A stretch of 64,000 nt of DNA from Pohlia nutans (taxonomy: Eukaryota > Streptophyta > Bryopsida > Bryales > Mniaceae): NCBI GenBank assembly GCA_022496805.1, contig CM040091.1, forward strand, positions 12,576,336 to 12,640,335, given 5' to 3'. Position 1 is the stretch's first letter. The number at the start of each line of letters is the position of its first letter. Shown piece by piece: positions 1-12,051 of this stretch. Both the position numbers and the translations under genes were made by a program. The notes under the pieces are model-generated. The model did not search any database, was not told where the DNA came from, and saw only the letters and a program-made list of their open reading frames with translations.

Positions 1-1814
1 AAATATCATACCTTACTTTATAGTTTGGCATAAAAATATCTATTATACAATATAGCATGCTTTGTCTCGCTCAACCGTTTCGTGCTGGAATCCGGCGAGG
101 ATACAAGCGGTTGAGACAAGTGGTTGTCCTTCATCCACTTCGACGGTCTTCATAAGCTTCGATGGTCCTCTCTTCACGGAATTTTGCGACCCTTCCATGT
201 TTGTTGTGTTGCTTTGATTTTTTGAGATTGGATTGGCATTTGGATATACCGTGTTTGCTGCTGTGCACGAGGCTTAGGGTTTATTTGTCTGCTTTTTAAA
301 AAAATTCCATTTCTTATTGAATTAATTTTTCATTTAATTTATGAGATTTCTAATAACAAAAAGTCTCACTCGACCGTTCCGCGCTCGAATTTGTCGAGGA
401 GACAACCCAAGCTCAATGTCCTCAACGGCATAGGTCCCACTAGTATGTAAATAAACAAACATATACACATGTATTAATATAAAAATAAATAAAAAATTGG
501 AAGAATGTAAGATTTTAGATTCACAAACATCTCTTATAACTACATAATTATATTAAAAGTGGATTCTTTACATATTTACATATTTACAAATATTTTTATA
601 CACACAGGCTGTGGTATTTTATAGCAATCAAACATAGTCGCCCGCACATCGTTTCTAACCAAATTCGCCCTGACAGTTGTAAATAAAACTACAATTTCAG
701 CAATCAATACTTTACTTTAAGTTGAGAGTTGATCATTAATTATGTATCATACTCATCACAGACGTGATCATTGAATACACTGTGTAATTCATCCGATGTT
801 CTTCCCGCCTAATCTTCTATATATCTCCATTATAAGAAAACTTGGGGAGAAAGAACTGCACAAGTTTGTCATGTGCGATGTTTTAAACCACCAAGGACTA
901 TAGATCTAAAACATCTACAAAATCTTCATTTTTTCGTTGCAAGTGCAATTTTTGGAAGTAAGAGGCATATAGTATACGGTTGGAAGCGCATTTTGAGACC
1001 TAAGGCACAACAATTCAATCAACCGATTTTAAATGACATTCATTTAAGAACCAAAATTATTAAAATAAAATTCTATGTGGACTTAAAACGTACATTAGTA
1101 GCATTTAACATTGATGTTAAATAATTGAAAATAAACATAATTAAGTTTATTCTTAATATCAAATGCACAATCACATGATATATTATGATTAATGTGCAAT
1201 TTATGGAGTATCAATTATTTTTTAATATTGTTGATGTTGAGAAATCATTTTTATTTCAAAAGTTGTTGTTGAATATTAGACTACTTTTGGTGAAAAATAA
1301 ATTCTTCATTTTCAATGAACATACACACATTGGCACATCAACTTCAATTTTAGTAATCCAGTAAGATTTCCTAACTTTCATGTTTATTTTATTGTATTAT
1401 ATTATATATTTATTCATATAAAAACTTAATTTGATTCACGTGGAGATAAATGTTTATTAATTTTCATGGAAGATAGAATTAATTGTATATAACATACATA
1501 AAAAATCCAATTGAAAATAAAATTATAAAACATAAAAATAAAATACTAAAGTGATTTTATCAAATAAAATAATATTTTATAGTAATTTAAATGTTATTGT
1601 GACAAATATATTAATTTTTCTTATTATTATTGTATTTTGTTATGTAGTTAAGAAACAAAACCTATTCATTTGACAAAGATATTACACTTGGAATTTATAA
1701 ATGTCTTTTAAATATGTTTAAGTATTGATTCCAAACTATTGGCCGCGTGACATAATAACAAACCTAAAATAATACAATGTGAAACATTAACTATTCAAGG
1801 TTCAATATTACATT
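1..1814. other. AT-rich intergenic region
   Basis: I see no convincing gene. Two related GC-richer segments lie near 57-114 and 362-410; both start with GTCTC(G/A)CTC and continue with an ACCGTT(T/C)CG(T/C)GCT core, so they are diverged copies of one short repeat. The first is partly self-complementary (CTCAACCG near 69, CGGTTGAG near 109) and could form a hairpin. The short ORF at 873-1124 has no recognisable domain. The last 100 bases precede the ORF at 1815 and contain an inverted CCAAT-type ATTGG near 1739; promoter function is inferred only. Confidence 0.4.
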
Positions 1815-3668
1815 ATGACTGATGATGATGAAGAATGTCCTGTAGAAAAACCAAAGCATGTTGATGCAAATACCAATACAAATATTTTCAATACCCATGC
1901 TAGGGATACAAATACAACTCCTTTGAATATCCTTGCAAAGGAGACTAAGGAGACTAATACAGATTCTTTAGAAATCTGTGCAAAGGATGATGCAAATACC
2001 AATACAATTGTTTTCAATACACATGCTAGGGATACAAATACAACTCCTTTGAATATCCTTGCGAAGGATACTAATACAGATTCTTTAGAAACTTGTGCAA
2101 GAGATACTAACACTGATCATTTAGAAACCCTAAGTGATCAAATTGTGAAAAAAGTACAATTTTCACATACAACAACAAATACTGATTCTGAAGTTTTTTC
2201 TACTTTCGCTATAAGACATTTGAAATCAGTGGATACTGCAACAGAAACTACAGATATAATCATTACAACTTCAATCATAGATGATGATCATTCTGATAAA
2301 AAATCTTTGCATTCTGTTAATTCTCATTTAGATGAAGAATTTTATGATGGAAATAGAAATGGCAATGAAGTAAAAAACGATCTAAATCAAGGACATTGCC
2401 CACTACAAGAAAAGCCAACTTTAAATGTTAAAAAAATTGAAGCAACACCAATATCTTTGAAGCCAACTTTATCACGATGTGAACGCTCTAGATCACCATC
2501 TCCTAGAAGAATTATACAAAACAATTCAAATAATAAAATGGTAAATAAAAACAAGAAAAATGTGATCAAAGAATCTTATAAAAAAAGTGAATCACCTCAA
2601 AATAAACAAGTCAATGGACCTTTAGAAGACGCACATTTTCATACTCATCAAAAATTTGAAAAAGAAGCTCAACAAAAGTTTGAAAAAGAATCATGGACAA
2701 CAAAAACTCATACCATTGGTTCCCAAAAAATTCAATCAAATTCATCAAATTCTTCAGATAAATCTGATGATCATTGTGCGTCACACAAATTTACAAAAAC
2801 TTTTGATGATTTTCAAAATAAAAAAATCATTGGCGATCCAACAAAACCTACAGGTGTACCAAATTATCAATCAAAATTATCAGATGAGCATTGCAAGTCT
2901 CATATTTTTAAATCATCTAAAGATGACGATGAGAAACTACCAATAAAGACTCCAAGATCTCAATCTCCATGGACCAAGGCAACACCTACTATAAAAACAA
3001 AAAAAGTCAAAAATCCTATCAAGAAAAATAAAATTAAAAAAACTAACACTCCTAAACCTCATATTAAGCCTCGATCTACTCCTTTGGAATCTCCTCGAAC
3101 TCCAAGGTGTCCGAGAGATAGAGATCCCACGCCACCAAGTGCAAGACATTATATTAGACCAACAAAAGCATATGCATGCAAACCAACAATCAAACACTCA
3201 CAACCATGGATAATGCCTTCTCCAAATGCACATTATGATGACATTGAAATTGATAGTTTACCTCAAACACCGAGATATTGTTCTCGTAATAAAGAACCAA
3301 TTTTCAAACAAGTTCAAAAACATTCTCCAGGAGTACAATCAAATAAATCAAGTACCAAATCAAATGATTTTGTATCACAATCTTGTTTTGGATTGTCTTG
3401 TACCGATGTTTCAAAAACAAAAGAAATTATTAATAAAAGAGTAATTGAACACAAAAAAATAGCTGACTTTATTGTTCAAGATTTTCTTCCATTGCAATCA
3501 TCAAAAAAATTAAAGTTATCACAACGATCTCCATCATCTATGTCACCACTATCTTCTTCACCGTTCACACCACCAAGATACATACAAACATCACCAACTT
3601 TAAAAAATGATGAAGCACAACAATCTCATGTTAAATTAAACCAAATTACCAAAACAAAGTACGCTTAA
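1815..3668 (+). CDS. Unknown 617-residue basic, Ser/Pro- and Asn/Thr-rich protein, intronless
   Basis: I do not recognise a family. The sequence shows an uninterrupted 617-codon frame in very AT-rich DNA, which is most unlikely by chance. Residues about 17-97 hold two near-identical 40-residue repeats rich in DTNT and NTNT. The rest is lysine-rich and low in hydrophobics, with many SP/TP sites: RSRSPSPRR near 222, RSQSP near 380, ESPRTPR near 428, and a Ser/Pro cluster near 572-598. There is no signal peptide or membrane segment. The ATG at 1815 is the first in frame, and an AATAAA lies about 30 bases past the stop. Such composition fits a disordered, phosphorylated nucleic-acid- or microtubule-binding protein, or a mobile-element ORF1; both are guesses. 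It sits 219 bases upstream of another lysine-rich ORF on the same strand. Confidence 0.6.
   Translation: MTDDDEECPVEKPKHVDANTNTNIFNTHARDTNTTPLNILAKETKETNTDSLEICAKDDANTNTIVFNTHARDTNTTPLNILAKDTNTDSLETCARDTNTDHLETLSDQIVKKVQFSHTTTNTDSEVFSTFAIRHLKSVDTATETTDIIITTSIIDDDHSDKKSLHSVNSHLDEEFYDGNRNGNEVKNDLNQGHCPLQEKPTLNVKKIEATPISLKPTLSRCERSRSPSPRRIIQNNSNNKMVNKNKKNVIKESYKKSESPQNKQVNGPLEDAHFHTHQKFEKEAQQKFEKESWTTKTHTIGSQKIQSNSSNSSDKSDDHCASHKFTKTFDDFQNKKIIGDPTKPTGVPNYQSKLSDEHCKSHIFKSSKDDDEKLPIKTPRSQSPWTKATPTIKTKKVKNPIKKNKIKKTNTPKPHIKPRSTPLESPRTPRCPRDRDPTPPSARHYIRPTKAYACKPTIKHSQPWIMPSPNAHYDDIEIDSLPQTPRYCSRNKEPIFKQVQKHSPGVQSNKSSTKSNDFVSQSCFGLSCTDVSKTKEIINKRVIEHKKIADFIVQDFLPLQSSKKLKLSQRSPSSMSPLSSSPFTPPRYIQTSPTLKNDEAQQSHVKLNQITKTKYA
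1863..2105 (+). repeat. Tandem duplication inside the 617-residue ORF
   Basis: Two copies of about 120 bases, the first from about 1863 and the second from about 1989, encode nearly the same peptide (NTHARDTNTTPLNILAK in both). The second is shorter by a few codons. The copies are nearly identical at the nucleotide level, so the duplication is recent. Confidence 0.8.
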
Positions 3669-3887
3669 ACCTTGTATATTTTAAAATCTCAATGGTAATA
3701 AATGAACATAATGTAATTCAAAATATATAATTAAACATATAATGCTCATATTTTTAAAATCATTATGTAACTCAATGATTTTGAGTGTTGTGTAATATTC
3801 TTAAATTGTGTAGTATTTCCAAAAAAAAAATCAAACATTTTGTTTATTTATTTAAACTTTAGTAATCATATTGATGTAATTGGTGGG

Positions 3888-4613
3888 ATGTATAGCAATC
3901 TTGGTGATAACAAGCATGCAACAAATAATATGCCTTTTACCAACGTAAACGAAGAAACCGTTGATGAGACTAAATTTAAGGACTCTTCTTTAAAACAAAT
4001 TGAAACAAGTTCCAAAACATCTACTCCTCGTTTAAAAATTGAAAAACTTAATTCAAATTCAAATCCAAATTTAAATCCATATGCTTGTGAATATCATGAC
4101 TATTCCCCAAGAAAACCAGAAGACCACATTCCACCACCAATAATTATAAAAAAATCAACGTCAAAATCAAAAATCCATAAGAACAAAGAAAAATCAAAAT
4201 GCAGATGTAATTGTTGTGGGAAAAAAAGAAGGAAAAAAACTCAAAAAGAATGTGAAAAAAATATCATTGATGGAAACAAAGACGATACAATAACAATAAT
4301 GGAAGGTGAAAAAAATGTTACAAAAATAATAAAAGTGTCAGGTATGAAATTCAATGTAGCTGTTATTGGTGGGAAAAAAGGTTCAAAAGTATTACATAAG
4401 ATTAAAATATTGATGCTAAGAAAGAAAACCAATCTCCATAAAAATAAATCAAAAGACCTTGATTCAGACATACATGAAATTAAAAATACAAATAAAAAAT
4501 CATATGGATGTTTTGGTTGTTCAAAATCAAAGAACTCAAAAATTGCAATTGTCAAACCATCAGAAGACAAAATTGAATCAAGTACAAATACTTCATCAAC
4601 AAACAACTCTTAA
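3888..4613 (+). CDS. Unknown 241-residue lysine-rich protein with CRCNCC cluster
   Basis: I do not recognise this protein. The frame is open from about 3840, but the first ATG is at 3888, which I use as the start. The N-terminal third is polar and Asn/Ser-rich. Residues 91-122 are strongly basic and contain CRCNCC (105-110) followed by GKKRRKK, a likely nuclear localisation or nucleic-acid contact. A second short Cys pair (YGCFGCSK) lies near residue 205, between lysine-rich stretches. The cysteine spacing is not that of a retroviral CCHC knuckle. The stop is followed within about 10 bases by AATAAA. It lies just downstream of the 617-residue ORF on the same strand, with similar base composition, so the two may share an origin. 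Confidence 0.55.
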   Translation: MYSNLGDNKHATNNMPFTNVNEETVDETKFKDSSLKQIETSSKTSTPRLKIEKLNSNSNPNLNPYACEYHDYSPRKPEDHIPPPIIIKKSTSKSKIHKNKEKSKCRCNCCGKKRRKKTQKECEKNIIDGNKDDTITIMEGEKNVTKIIKVSGMKFNVAVIGGKKGSKVLHKIKILMLRKKTNLHKNKSKDLDSDIHEIKNTNKKSYGCFGCSKSKNSKIAIVKPSEDKIESSTNTSSTNNS

Positions 4614-6146
4614 AAATGAAAAATAAATTATACCATCATGTTCAAAAAAAAATTCTAATTCTAATTCAATTGATTAATAACCTCGCTATTGCACACTAGA
4701 TGGATTTATTCTTGTCGAGACCGAAGATGTTAAATAATAAAATAAAAGAATCAATAATGTTTTGTTTTGCAAGTAAGTTAATATTTTTATAAACCTTAAC
4801 TATGTTTTGTATAATTAAATAAATATACTAAAAATCATTATTCAAATAAAATTTTATATTACTTTTTTTAAATTAAAAAATTAATAGTTGTTTTGGTTTT
4901 AATTAATTAATGGTAATGAATTTAAAAGTATGCATATTCGTAGTTTGTATATAATTAATAAATTTTTGAAACACATTACACTTTTTAATTTTAAGATTAA
5001 AAATTATGAACAATTAGATTTCAAATCATTGCAAATTGTGTCTTTAATTCATTTTGATAAACCAAATTAAGGTTCATTTCTATAATTTTGTACTATAATC
5101 ATTGTAATTATCAAAATACTAAAAGTAATCAATGTGTCAAAAAATCATGAAAATTTTGATGTGTTAAATTTTTTAATTAAATATTATTGTAAGAATTGAT
5201 ATTAAAGGTGTATTTTGTAAGATCTCTTTCACTGATGAATTATCAATGTGTTAATATATGTCATTTATATACATATGTTAAATGTTTTTGATAGATTTGA
5301 GTTATCCGTAAAGTGATAGTAGAACCTTAATTTCAATTAATGTTCTTTAAAATTCCAGGCTGCCAAACAAAAAGAGGTGGTGTCAATTGAAGCTAGTTTT
5401 GGATTTTATAAAAAACTGGTGTGAGCCGACAATTTGGCTAAAAGACCAATTTTGCCTTGTGTTTCCCAAAAGGATTAAAAAGAGTTTATTCTCAGTATCT
5501 TTTTACTATTGAAGCACTGAAGGATAGGAACTCACGAGTTGCCTCAAGAACTCAACGAAGAAGAGAGCAACCCGTGTGCATGGTGCTATATTCAAAATGT
5601 ATTGGCTTTTCCCAAAATTGTCATTATGATGGATTCCAAAACGAGCTCAAAATTGCTAACAGAAGAATCAAAAGGTGTAGAAGAAATAAATCACGTGGAT
5701 ATATAAAGTATCTGACACTCTTCATCAAACCCGTATTTTACTTTGACGCTACACTCATTTAGAGGTTATGCCGTAGTACTTCTGTGGAAATTACCTTCAA
5801 TTTATAGCATGACTATACACATAACTGTATTGTTCAAGGATTTTCTTTTCTTTTCAGGTAACTATTTATATCTTACTTTTGTATCAATGGTCTCATATTT
5901 TGTTTTTTATTTTATTTTATTATTTTTAAATATTTTACATCTTTGTATAGAAATTAGACATTGACAAAGACATTTGTGAATGTGAATTTTTACAGGAGTT
6001 GATATCAATGGGAATCAAGAAAAAAATTGACTTAAATATAAAAAAATTGATTTTCATAATGGTGTCTTGTAGATGATTTTCCAAATCAAGAACAAGGTAT
6101 ATATGCCTAAAATGGGACTTTAAACAATTGAGTATGGTTCCCATCA
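4614..6146. other. AT-rich intergenic region
   Basis: No supported gene. A short open stretch near 5457-5762 is Arg/Lys-rich but shows no domain, and a possible splice acceptor with a short open stretch (about 5358-5425) has no partner. I treat both as non-coding. Confidence 0.4.
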
Positions 6147-6957
6147 TTAACCCTTTAGTGCCTAGGGTACTGTAGCAGACAGCTCTGGATTTCAGTGGGT
6201 TTTTCCACTGTGGTTGAGACTACCAAAAATAGAATGGGTTAAATTAGAAAGTAACCGTACAATGCTATTCTCAACTCGAGAGCACACATTTTATTAAAAT
6301 TTGAGAATCATCCGATGGTGGGATCGGAAGATTATAGTATGTATTTGAACTGTATAATGCACGCTCAAAAACGAGATTTTGGGGGGTGTGTGACTTCAAA
6401 GTTAAATAGAATTTGAGGTAAATTTTCAAAAATAAAAGCAAAGACGTTCAGCTATGCCCTATGTCAACACCTCTCCGTTGCAATCTTTCATATCAAAAAT
6501 AGACTCACACATAATTATTGTGAGATTTATAAGTGAAAGTGACTTGTCCATGTACGGTTTAGGACAAAATTTTATACGTTGAAAATTGACAGGAGTGGGT
6601 ACATTAGTCAAGATCGGATTACACACACTAATGGAAGATGAAGAAGAGAACACAATCCAAAAAAATAAAACAAGATAACAAACTTCCAAACACAAGAAAT
6701 ACTACACAATACATATGTTGTATTTGTAAGTATTTACTGTATTTTCAAGTATTTGCAGTAATTTTGCGTTCTGTTGATAGGTATTTTGATAGTTGTACAA
6801 TTCCAAATTGAAAATTTCTTTTTCTGGAAGGTGCGTAATGTATGTGCGCAAATCTGAACTTCAGAACTGAAATTCCAATTCTTCACGGATTCTCTGTTAT
6901 TTGCATTTCCGACGTTGCAGTGACCATAATCTGGCTTGCTAGGCACTAAAGGGTTAA
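6147..6957. mobile_element. TTAA-flanked inverted-repeat element, 811 bp
   Basis: The left end TTAACCCTTTAGTGCCTAG is the exact reverse complement of the right end CTAGGCACTAAAGGGTTAA. The flanking TTAA plus an inner CCC start is the signature of piggyBac-type insertion. No transposase frame is visible inside, so this is a non-autonomous element. Its right TTAA is also the left TTAA of the next element. Confidence 0.85.
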
Positions 6958-7877
6958 CCCCTAAAGGACCAGGTGGACACATTGTGTCCTCGAACAATTT
7001 CATTACTTTAATAACTTGTTTGGATTTCATAATTTTGACTCAATGTTAACTAGAGAATTGAAAATGTTCGTTTCAAGAACACAAAAATCCTTCAAGATTT
7101 GCAATTATGTTGATTGATTCGTCGGGAAAAAATTAAAACGTCAACGTAGGTGAACTTGGGACATTGTAGTTAGGGTGGTTGATGACTTGAAGGGCGTTTT
7201 CACACTTGGACGTCACATTCGTAAAAGAAAAGAACTGTCCAATATATAATATTTTCCATTACTGCATCATTAACACTATAAAATAATTACGAAAAATGTT
7301 TAAATATATTTTAAATGGAATCTTTTCAAAATAATTGGAATATTTTCTACATATTTTGTATTATTTTGGAATATTTTGGAATATTCCAAATGTATATTTG
7401 AATTCTTTAAAACATTTTTGCAATGTAAAAATTAATAGCCATCACAAACACCGGCTCAATGAGTCACCAACAAGTCACTTCACCCAAACATAAATCTTTG
7501 AGAATCAATCATCGTTGTTGTATTTAGTTTTAGAACACCATTTTTTGTGGGCACCTAGATATAGTACATCTTTGTATGCTCCTAAACTTTCAAATGCTAA
7601 TCATGGTTTTTAAATTTATGAGAAAGTTTTCAATGAATGACCTGTTGATTTTGTTCAAAATTTTCAGAAATCAACTTATGATCAAACCTTATAATCATGT
7701 AATATATGCGGTAGATTGTTTTGAAAATGGATGTACAGTCTCATGACTAAGTCCTTTTTGAACTTCAATGGTGAAGTTTTCTACATGAATACCAATCAAG
7801 AGATACGATTGCCTTTCTGAAAGTATCACGAGAAAGTGATAAAATTTTAGGAATGAGCATGGTCCTTTAGGGGTTAA
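6954..7877. mobile_element. TTAA-flanked inverted-repeat element, 924 bp
   Basis: Ends are TTAACCCCTAAAGGACC and GGTCCTTTAGGGGTTAA, exactly complementary. It shares the TTAA at 6954-6957 with its left neighbour. A diverged copy of its left portion is found at about 56317-56760. No protein-coding frame is recognisable inside. Confidence 0.85.
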
Positions 7878-9595
7878 AGAACTATTTTGGATTTGTAAAG
7901 AATAGAAAGGGTTGATTCCAACACATTAATTTTTTTAAATACACACTAAAAAGGAATAATTATGATATGAATCTCCTAATCTCTACTCATGAATTATCTA
8001 ATAAAACCACTATACATATAGACATTTTTTGTGTTAAAAATCAAACAATATACGTACAAATCTCACAGCGACAAAATAAATTTTCATATGTAGATAGGGG
8101 TTAAAAATGAGGCATTTATCTCCAGACTCCATATATATACTTCTTTCTCGATTGCAATATGTCTCATATACATACATTTTGTTCATGCTTGTTCTAAATA
8201 ATACCCTCTCATGCACGTGTGTGTGTGTCTTTCTCTCTATATATAAAGGAGTGGGTTTCCAAAAGGTGAGTGTTAAAAAATGAGTTCTCTTTTAAGATTG
8301 CAAAGCAATGGAGAGGACCACCATAGTATCGGATCTACAAATCATGACCAAACACTTAGTTTTGGAAAACTTCAAAACCAAGATGCTATAGTGAATGCAT
8401 GCATTCATGATGAAAATAAGTTTATCAAGCGATGATCACTGAGCCTAGTAATAGGCACCGATGAGTAAAGTGTGGCTATCTGGTGGTCCTATATTGGAGT
8501 ATGATGGAACAAAAGGCCAATTTATGTTTAGAAAATTATGTGTATGATTCCACCTACATGAATTGTCACACCACCTAAATGAATTGTCACACCACCATAA
8601 TGCAGTTTGGTGGTCTTATGATGTTTTCGTGACAATCTTGGTCTCTCTGGTTGTGTAGGGAGGCCTTTGTATTAGTGTACCCTAAACACCTTATTTTGTT
8701 GTTGATGTCAATATGTTGTTTGCATTTAACACTTGTTTTGTTAAAAGTGCACATAGCCATGTGCACTTAATTTTTTGGTTGATTTTACCATTGACTCAGT
8801 ATGATGTCAACAAAGAGCCTAAATTGTGTATATGCACATACAATTTTATATTCGTATATGTATGTATCAAATATAGGGAATTCAATGTAAAAATGCATAC
8901 ATATTGTTGTAATTGGTGTGTTTAAAATGATGAAAAGGATGGGCTTAAGCCCACCGCCCTTCTAGTTTAGGAAAAAGTAATGATGAAGGTGTGTTGGAAA
9001 AATTTCAGCATGTGCACTTTTTATATGGCATGTGCACTTTAATTTTAACAAAACAAATGTTATTTATCAATTTATCTCTTTTTCTCTATATATATAAAAA
9101 TAAAAAGATATAATGATGAATGACATTGTCTTCCATAGTTTGGTATTATTTATTCTTACTCTTTCAATTTTAGGCATGCAATTTATTAGATGCAAAACAA
9201 TGACAAATTATACAAACTAGTATCTAATTGAAATTTTCTATAAATAGATTTAAAGAATACACCCCATAAAATTGTATCTCATTTACACAGTAATGTTGAT
9301 TTTGAATGAAACCGACAATAATGTAAATCTCAAAATTTTGTATTGTTTTATATTTTCAAAGTTTTACTAATCAAGTTTTTGATGTATATTTCTTTTTACA
9401 GATTTGATTATTAAATTTGAGTTTTTTAATGTTTAAATGATTAACCTCTAAACGTCCAGTAATAAATTAAATGCGGAAATTGAAGTAGAACTAAGAGAAA
9501 TGGTTTAGGCACCTACGCATGGAGCACGTATTCAACATCTCTTGCTACAATTGCATCTAGTATTCTATATTTGCATGACATACAACATCCACATC
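7878..9595. other. Intergenic region with a short inverted repeat at 8727-9063
   Basis: No gene recognised. An inverted repeat is visible: about 8727-8770 (ACTTGTTTTGTTAAAAGTGC and a nearby ATGTGCACTT) pairs with about 9008-9063 (GTGCACTTTAATTTTAAC then AAAACAAATGTT). This is probably a decayed MITE. A 20-base direct repeat around GAATTGTCACACCACC occurs near 8558-8595. Confidence 0.45.
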
Positions 9596-11173
9596 AAGAA
9601 TTTCGGACCCCATTGATTCCGCACGATTTCAGTGTGATTTCCGATATTTCAAGGGTTCGTACAGTTTTCGCACTGATTCCGCATTGCTGCGTCATTCATC
9701 GCAACTACACTGATATGACACGATGTTCGTACAAGCGGATATAGTATTGATTTGACACGATTGATACATCTATTGAAAACGTATGAATTCAACACTCTTT
9801 ATAGTCGTCAAATGTCGTGTTTTAATCGTCTTTAAAACTACACTGATTCAGTGCGTTTTTCGTGCGACATCATCTTTTCCATATCTAGATTTTATTTTCT
9901 TTCTATATCTAAATTTGATCAAAATAATATTATTAAAAAATATTAAATTTAAAATTTAAAAAAATTTAAAAAATTTAAAAAACAATTAAAAAAATTTAAA
10001 TTTTTTTTAAAAATTTTAAAAATTTTAATTTTTTTTTCTTGCTACCCACTTTAACTGCACGGAAATTGCCCAAACCCACGGTGGGGCCCAAGCTCTATCG
10101 CCGAAGGTGTGATTCGAACTCACGACCTCCCGATTATCAACCAAGCTCCAAACCACCAAATCACCACAAACCCTCGATGCATAGAATGGAACTTTTTTGG
10201 TAATTATAAAAGATTGAAACCATTGGCAATTTTTTGCCATGTGTATATAATTCTTTTTTCAAATTTTTTTTTGCACTAGATTATGCAGGACTTTTTCTAT
10301 ATATAGGATTTTTCATGATATTTTTAATTTTTTAATTTTTTGCCAAAATCGTGATGGCAGATCATGGCTGTGAGCTGTTTTCTTTTTTTTCAGCGGACTT
10401 TGAATGTTTTTAACTATGTGAGAAAAACTTTTTTTCCAAATTTTTTTTGCACTAGATTATGCAGGACTTTTTCTATATCTAGGATTTTTTTCATAATATT
10501 TTGATTTTTTAAATTTTTTGCCAAAATCGTGGTGGTTGTGAGTTATTTTTTTTTTGCTCCTATGATGAAAAGTACAATGATAACCAATAATACCAAATTT
10601 GAATTCTAAAAATATAATATATTATTTCTTTGAAATTTTAATGTGTATTGCTTCTAAACTCTATAAATGTAGATCTAAAAATGTTTTGGGAAATTAAACC
10701 GTAACTATAATTTAAAGAAGATTCTTGGAATATTCCAACATATTCCAAAATAATATAAAATATTTTGAAAGATTCCAAAATATTCCAAAAATATATTAAA
10801 ATATTGTACACGGATGTCGTACGAAAATAATTTGCATTATAATAGATACTGAAATCGCACGAATATAGTAAAAGGCATGAATATGATACGTATACGATAC
10901 TGAATCCACATTAACTAAAACCGCATGTTATCCGTGTCTTATTAGCCATGTAATGTAGATACACGATTAACGCACGGATTCCGTCAAGTACGACTTTCGT
11001 GCGGAAACAACACTTTTGTCATAATCATTGAAAAGACACTGCATCGACATCTTAGTAATGCATGTCACTTCCGTACGATAACGACACTTCTAATGCACGT
11101 ATGACGTGCGGAATCAGTGTTTAACGATAAACGCACTGAAATCGTGCAGAATCAGTGGGGTCTGAAATTCCTG
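9596..11173. mobile_element. 1.6 kb inverted-repeat element with a nested SINE
   Basis: The left end (from about 9596, AATTTCGGACCCCATTGATT, then CGCACGATTTCAGTG) pairs imperfectly with the right end at about 11133-11173 (CACTGAAATCGTGCAGAATC, then GGGGTCTGAAATTC). Subterminal regions on both sides are rich in short CGTACG- and GCGGAAT-like motifs in opposite orientation over more than 200 bases. The middle is A/T-rich and contains the SINE at 10021-10178. No transposase is visible, and the family is unassigned. Confidence 0.65.
10021..10178 (-). mobile_element. tRNA-derived SINE, minus strand
   Basis: Read on the minus strand, a tRNA-like head starts near 10178. It has an A-box-like TGGTGGTTTGGAGC (10144-10157) and a B box GTTCGAATC (complement of 10111-10119), the internal RNA polymerase III promoter pattern. 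A non-tRNA body of about 70 bases ends in an A-rich tail (GCAAGAAAAAAAAATT) at about 10022-10040. It does not fold as a complete functional tRNA, and the 3' A tail points to a retroposed SINE. Confidence 0.7.
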
Positions 11174-11207
11174 ATGCTACCCTTCCTATACCCGCTATTA
11201 CATTTAC

Positions 11208-11614
11208 AGCTTCACACTATGGCCCTAAACTGAGGGCTGCTTCACATAGCCAAGCAGTCCGCTTCACTCTATGGCCAAAGGTCAAGTGGCCGTCAATTTC
11301 TACCAATTAGATTGCAAGAAACCAAGAATTCGGCCTCTTGACCCTTTACACTAGAGGCCAAAGTCCAAAGGCCGTCACCTTCCAAAATACCAACATGGTA
11401 ACACTTTTTGACCAAGGTGACAGTCTCTCAAAAAGAAGTTTGGATTGAACGGGAATGGAAATCCAAATTATGGTTAAGAAGCCATCAATTCCTTTTCATA
11501 AAAAATAAAAAATAAATTTTATTGTTTATTTTCAGCCCACTTATTTGGACTCTCAATAAAGTTTGGCCACTCAATCTCACGGCCTCTCAACTTGAACGGC
11601 CATAGTGTGAAGCT
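11208..11614. mobile_element. MITE, about 407 bp
   Basis: The termini AGCTTCACACTATGGCC and GGCCATAGTGTGAAGCT are exactly complementary. The inner region repeats GGCC-containing motifs in both orientations. No coding capacity. Confidence 0.75.
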
Positions 11615-11814
11615 GATATATGCACTTTGCTTTTGTTCCAATGGCCCTTTCTCTAATGGCCACTAGTTGTTGATATTATGAACAGAGAGTCTCAAGCCTC
11701 CAATAGACTCTAAACCTAGGAGCATAAATCTTCACGCTCTAGATCCAAAGATTTCAGTAGGTGAACAAACAACAAGAGGATTGCACTCTGATCTCTAATT
11801 CACAAAGTGAACGT

Positions 11815-12051
11815 ACACTAGGGTCAACAATATTTTTGTCCTGGTGTACTAGGGTGCTGATCGTTTGAAATCAATTAAGAAAAATGTAATAAAGACATTT
11901 GAGAAATTTTAATTTTCAAAGATTTTGAGGTAGTTTTAGAAGGTGGAGAAATTTTAAGATTCCAAAAATCTTTGTTACATTTTTTTTAATTGGTTTCAAA
12001 AAAATTAGGACCCCAGTACACCGGGACAAAAAATTGGTTGTCCCTAGTGTG
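11815..12051. mobile_element. Palindromic MITE, about 237 bp
   Basis: The left arm ACACTAGGGTCAACAATATT with GTCCTGGTGTACTAGGGT pairs with the right arm ACCCCAGTACACCGGGAC with GGTTGTCCCTAGTGT. Most of the element is an imperfect hairpin. Confidence 0.7.

Noticed and set aside
10021..10178. Functional tRNA gene on the minus strand
   Set aside because: Box A and box B words are present, but the acceptor and anticodon stems do not pair properly and an A-rich tail follows; a SINE explains it better.
10025..10240. 71-codon minus-strand ORF as a protein
   Set aside because: It is the translation of the SINE head and body.
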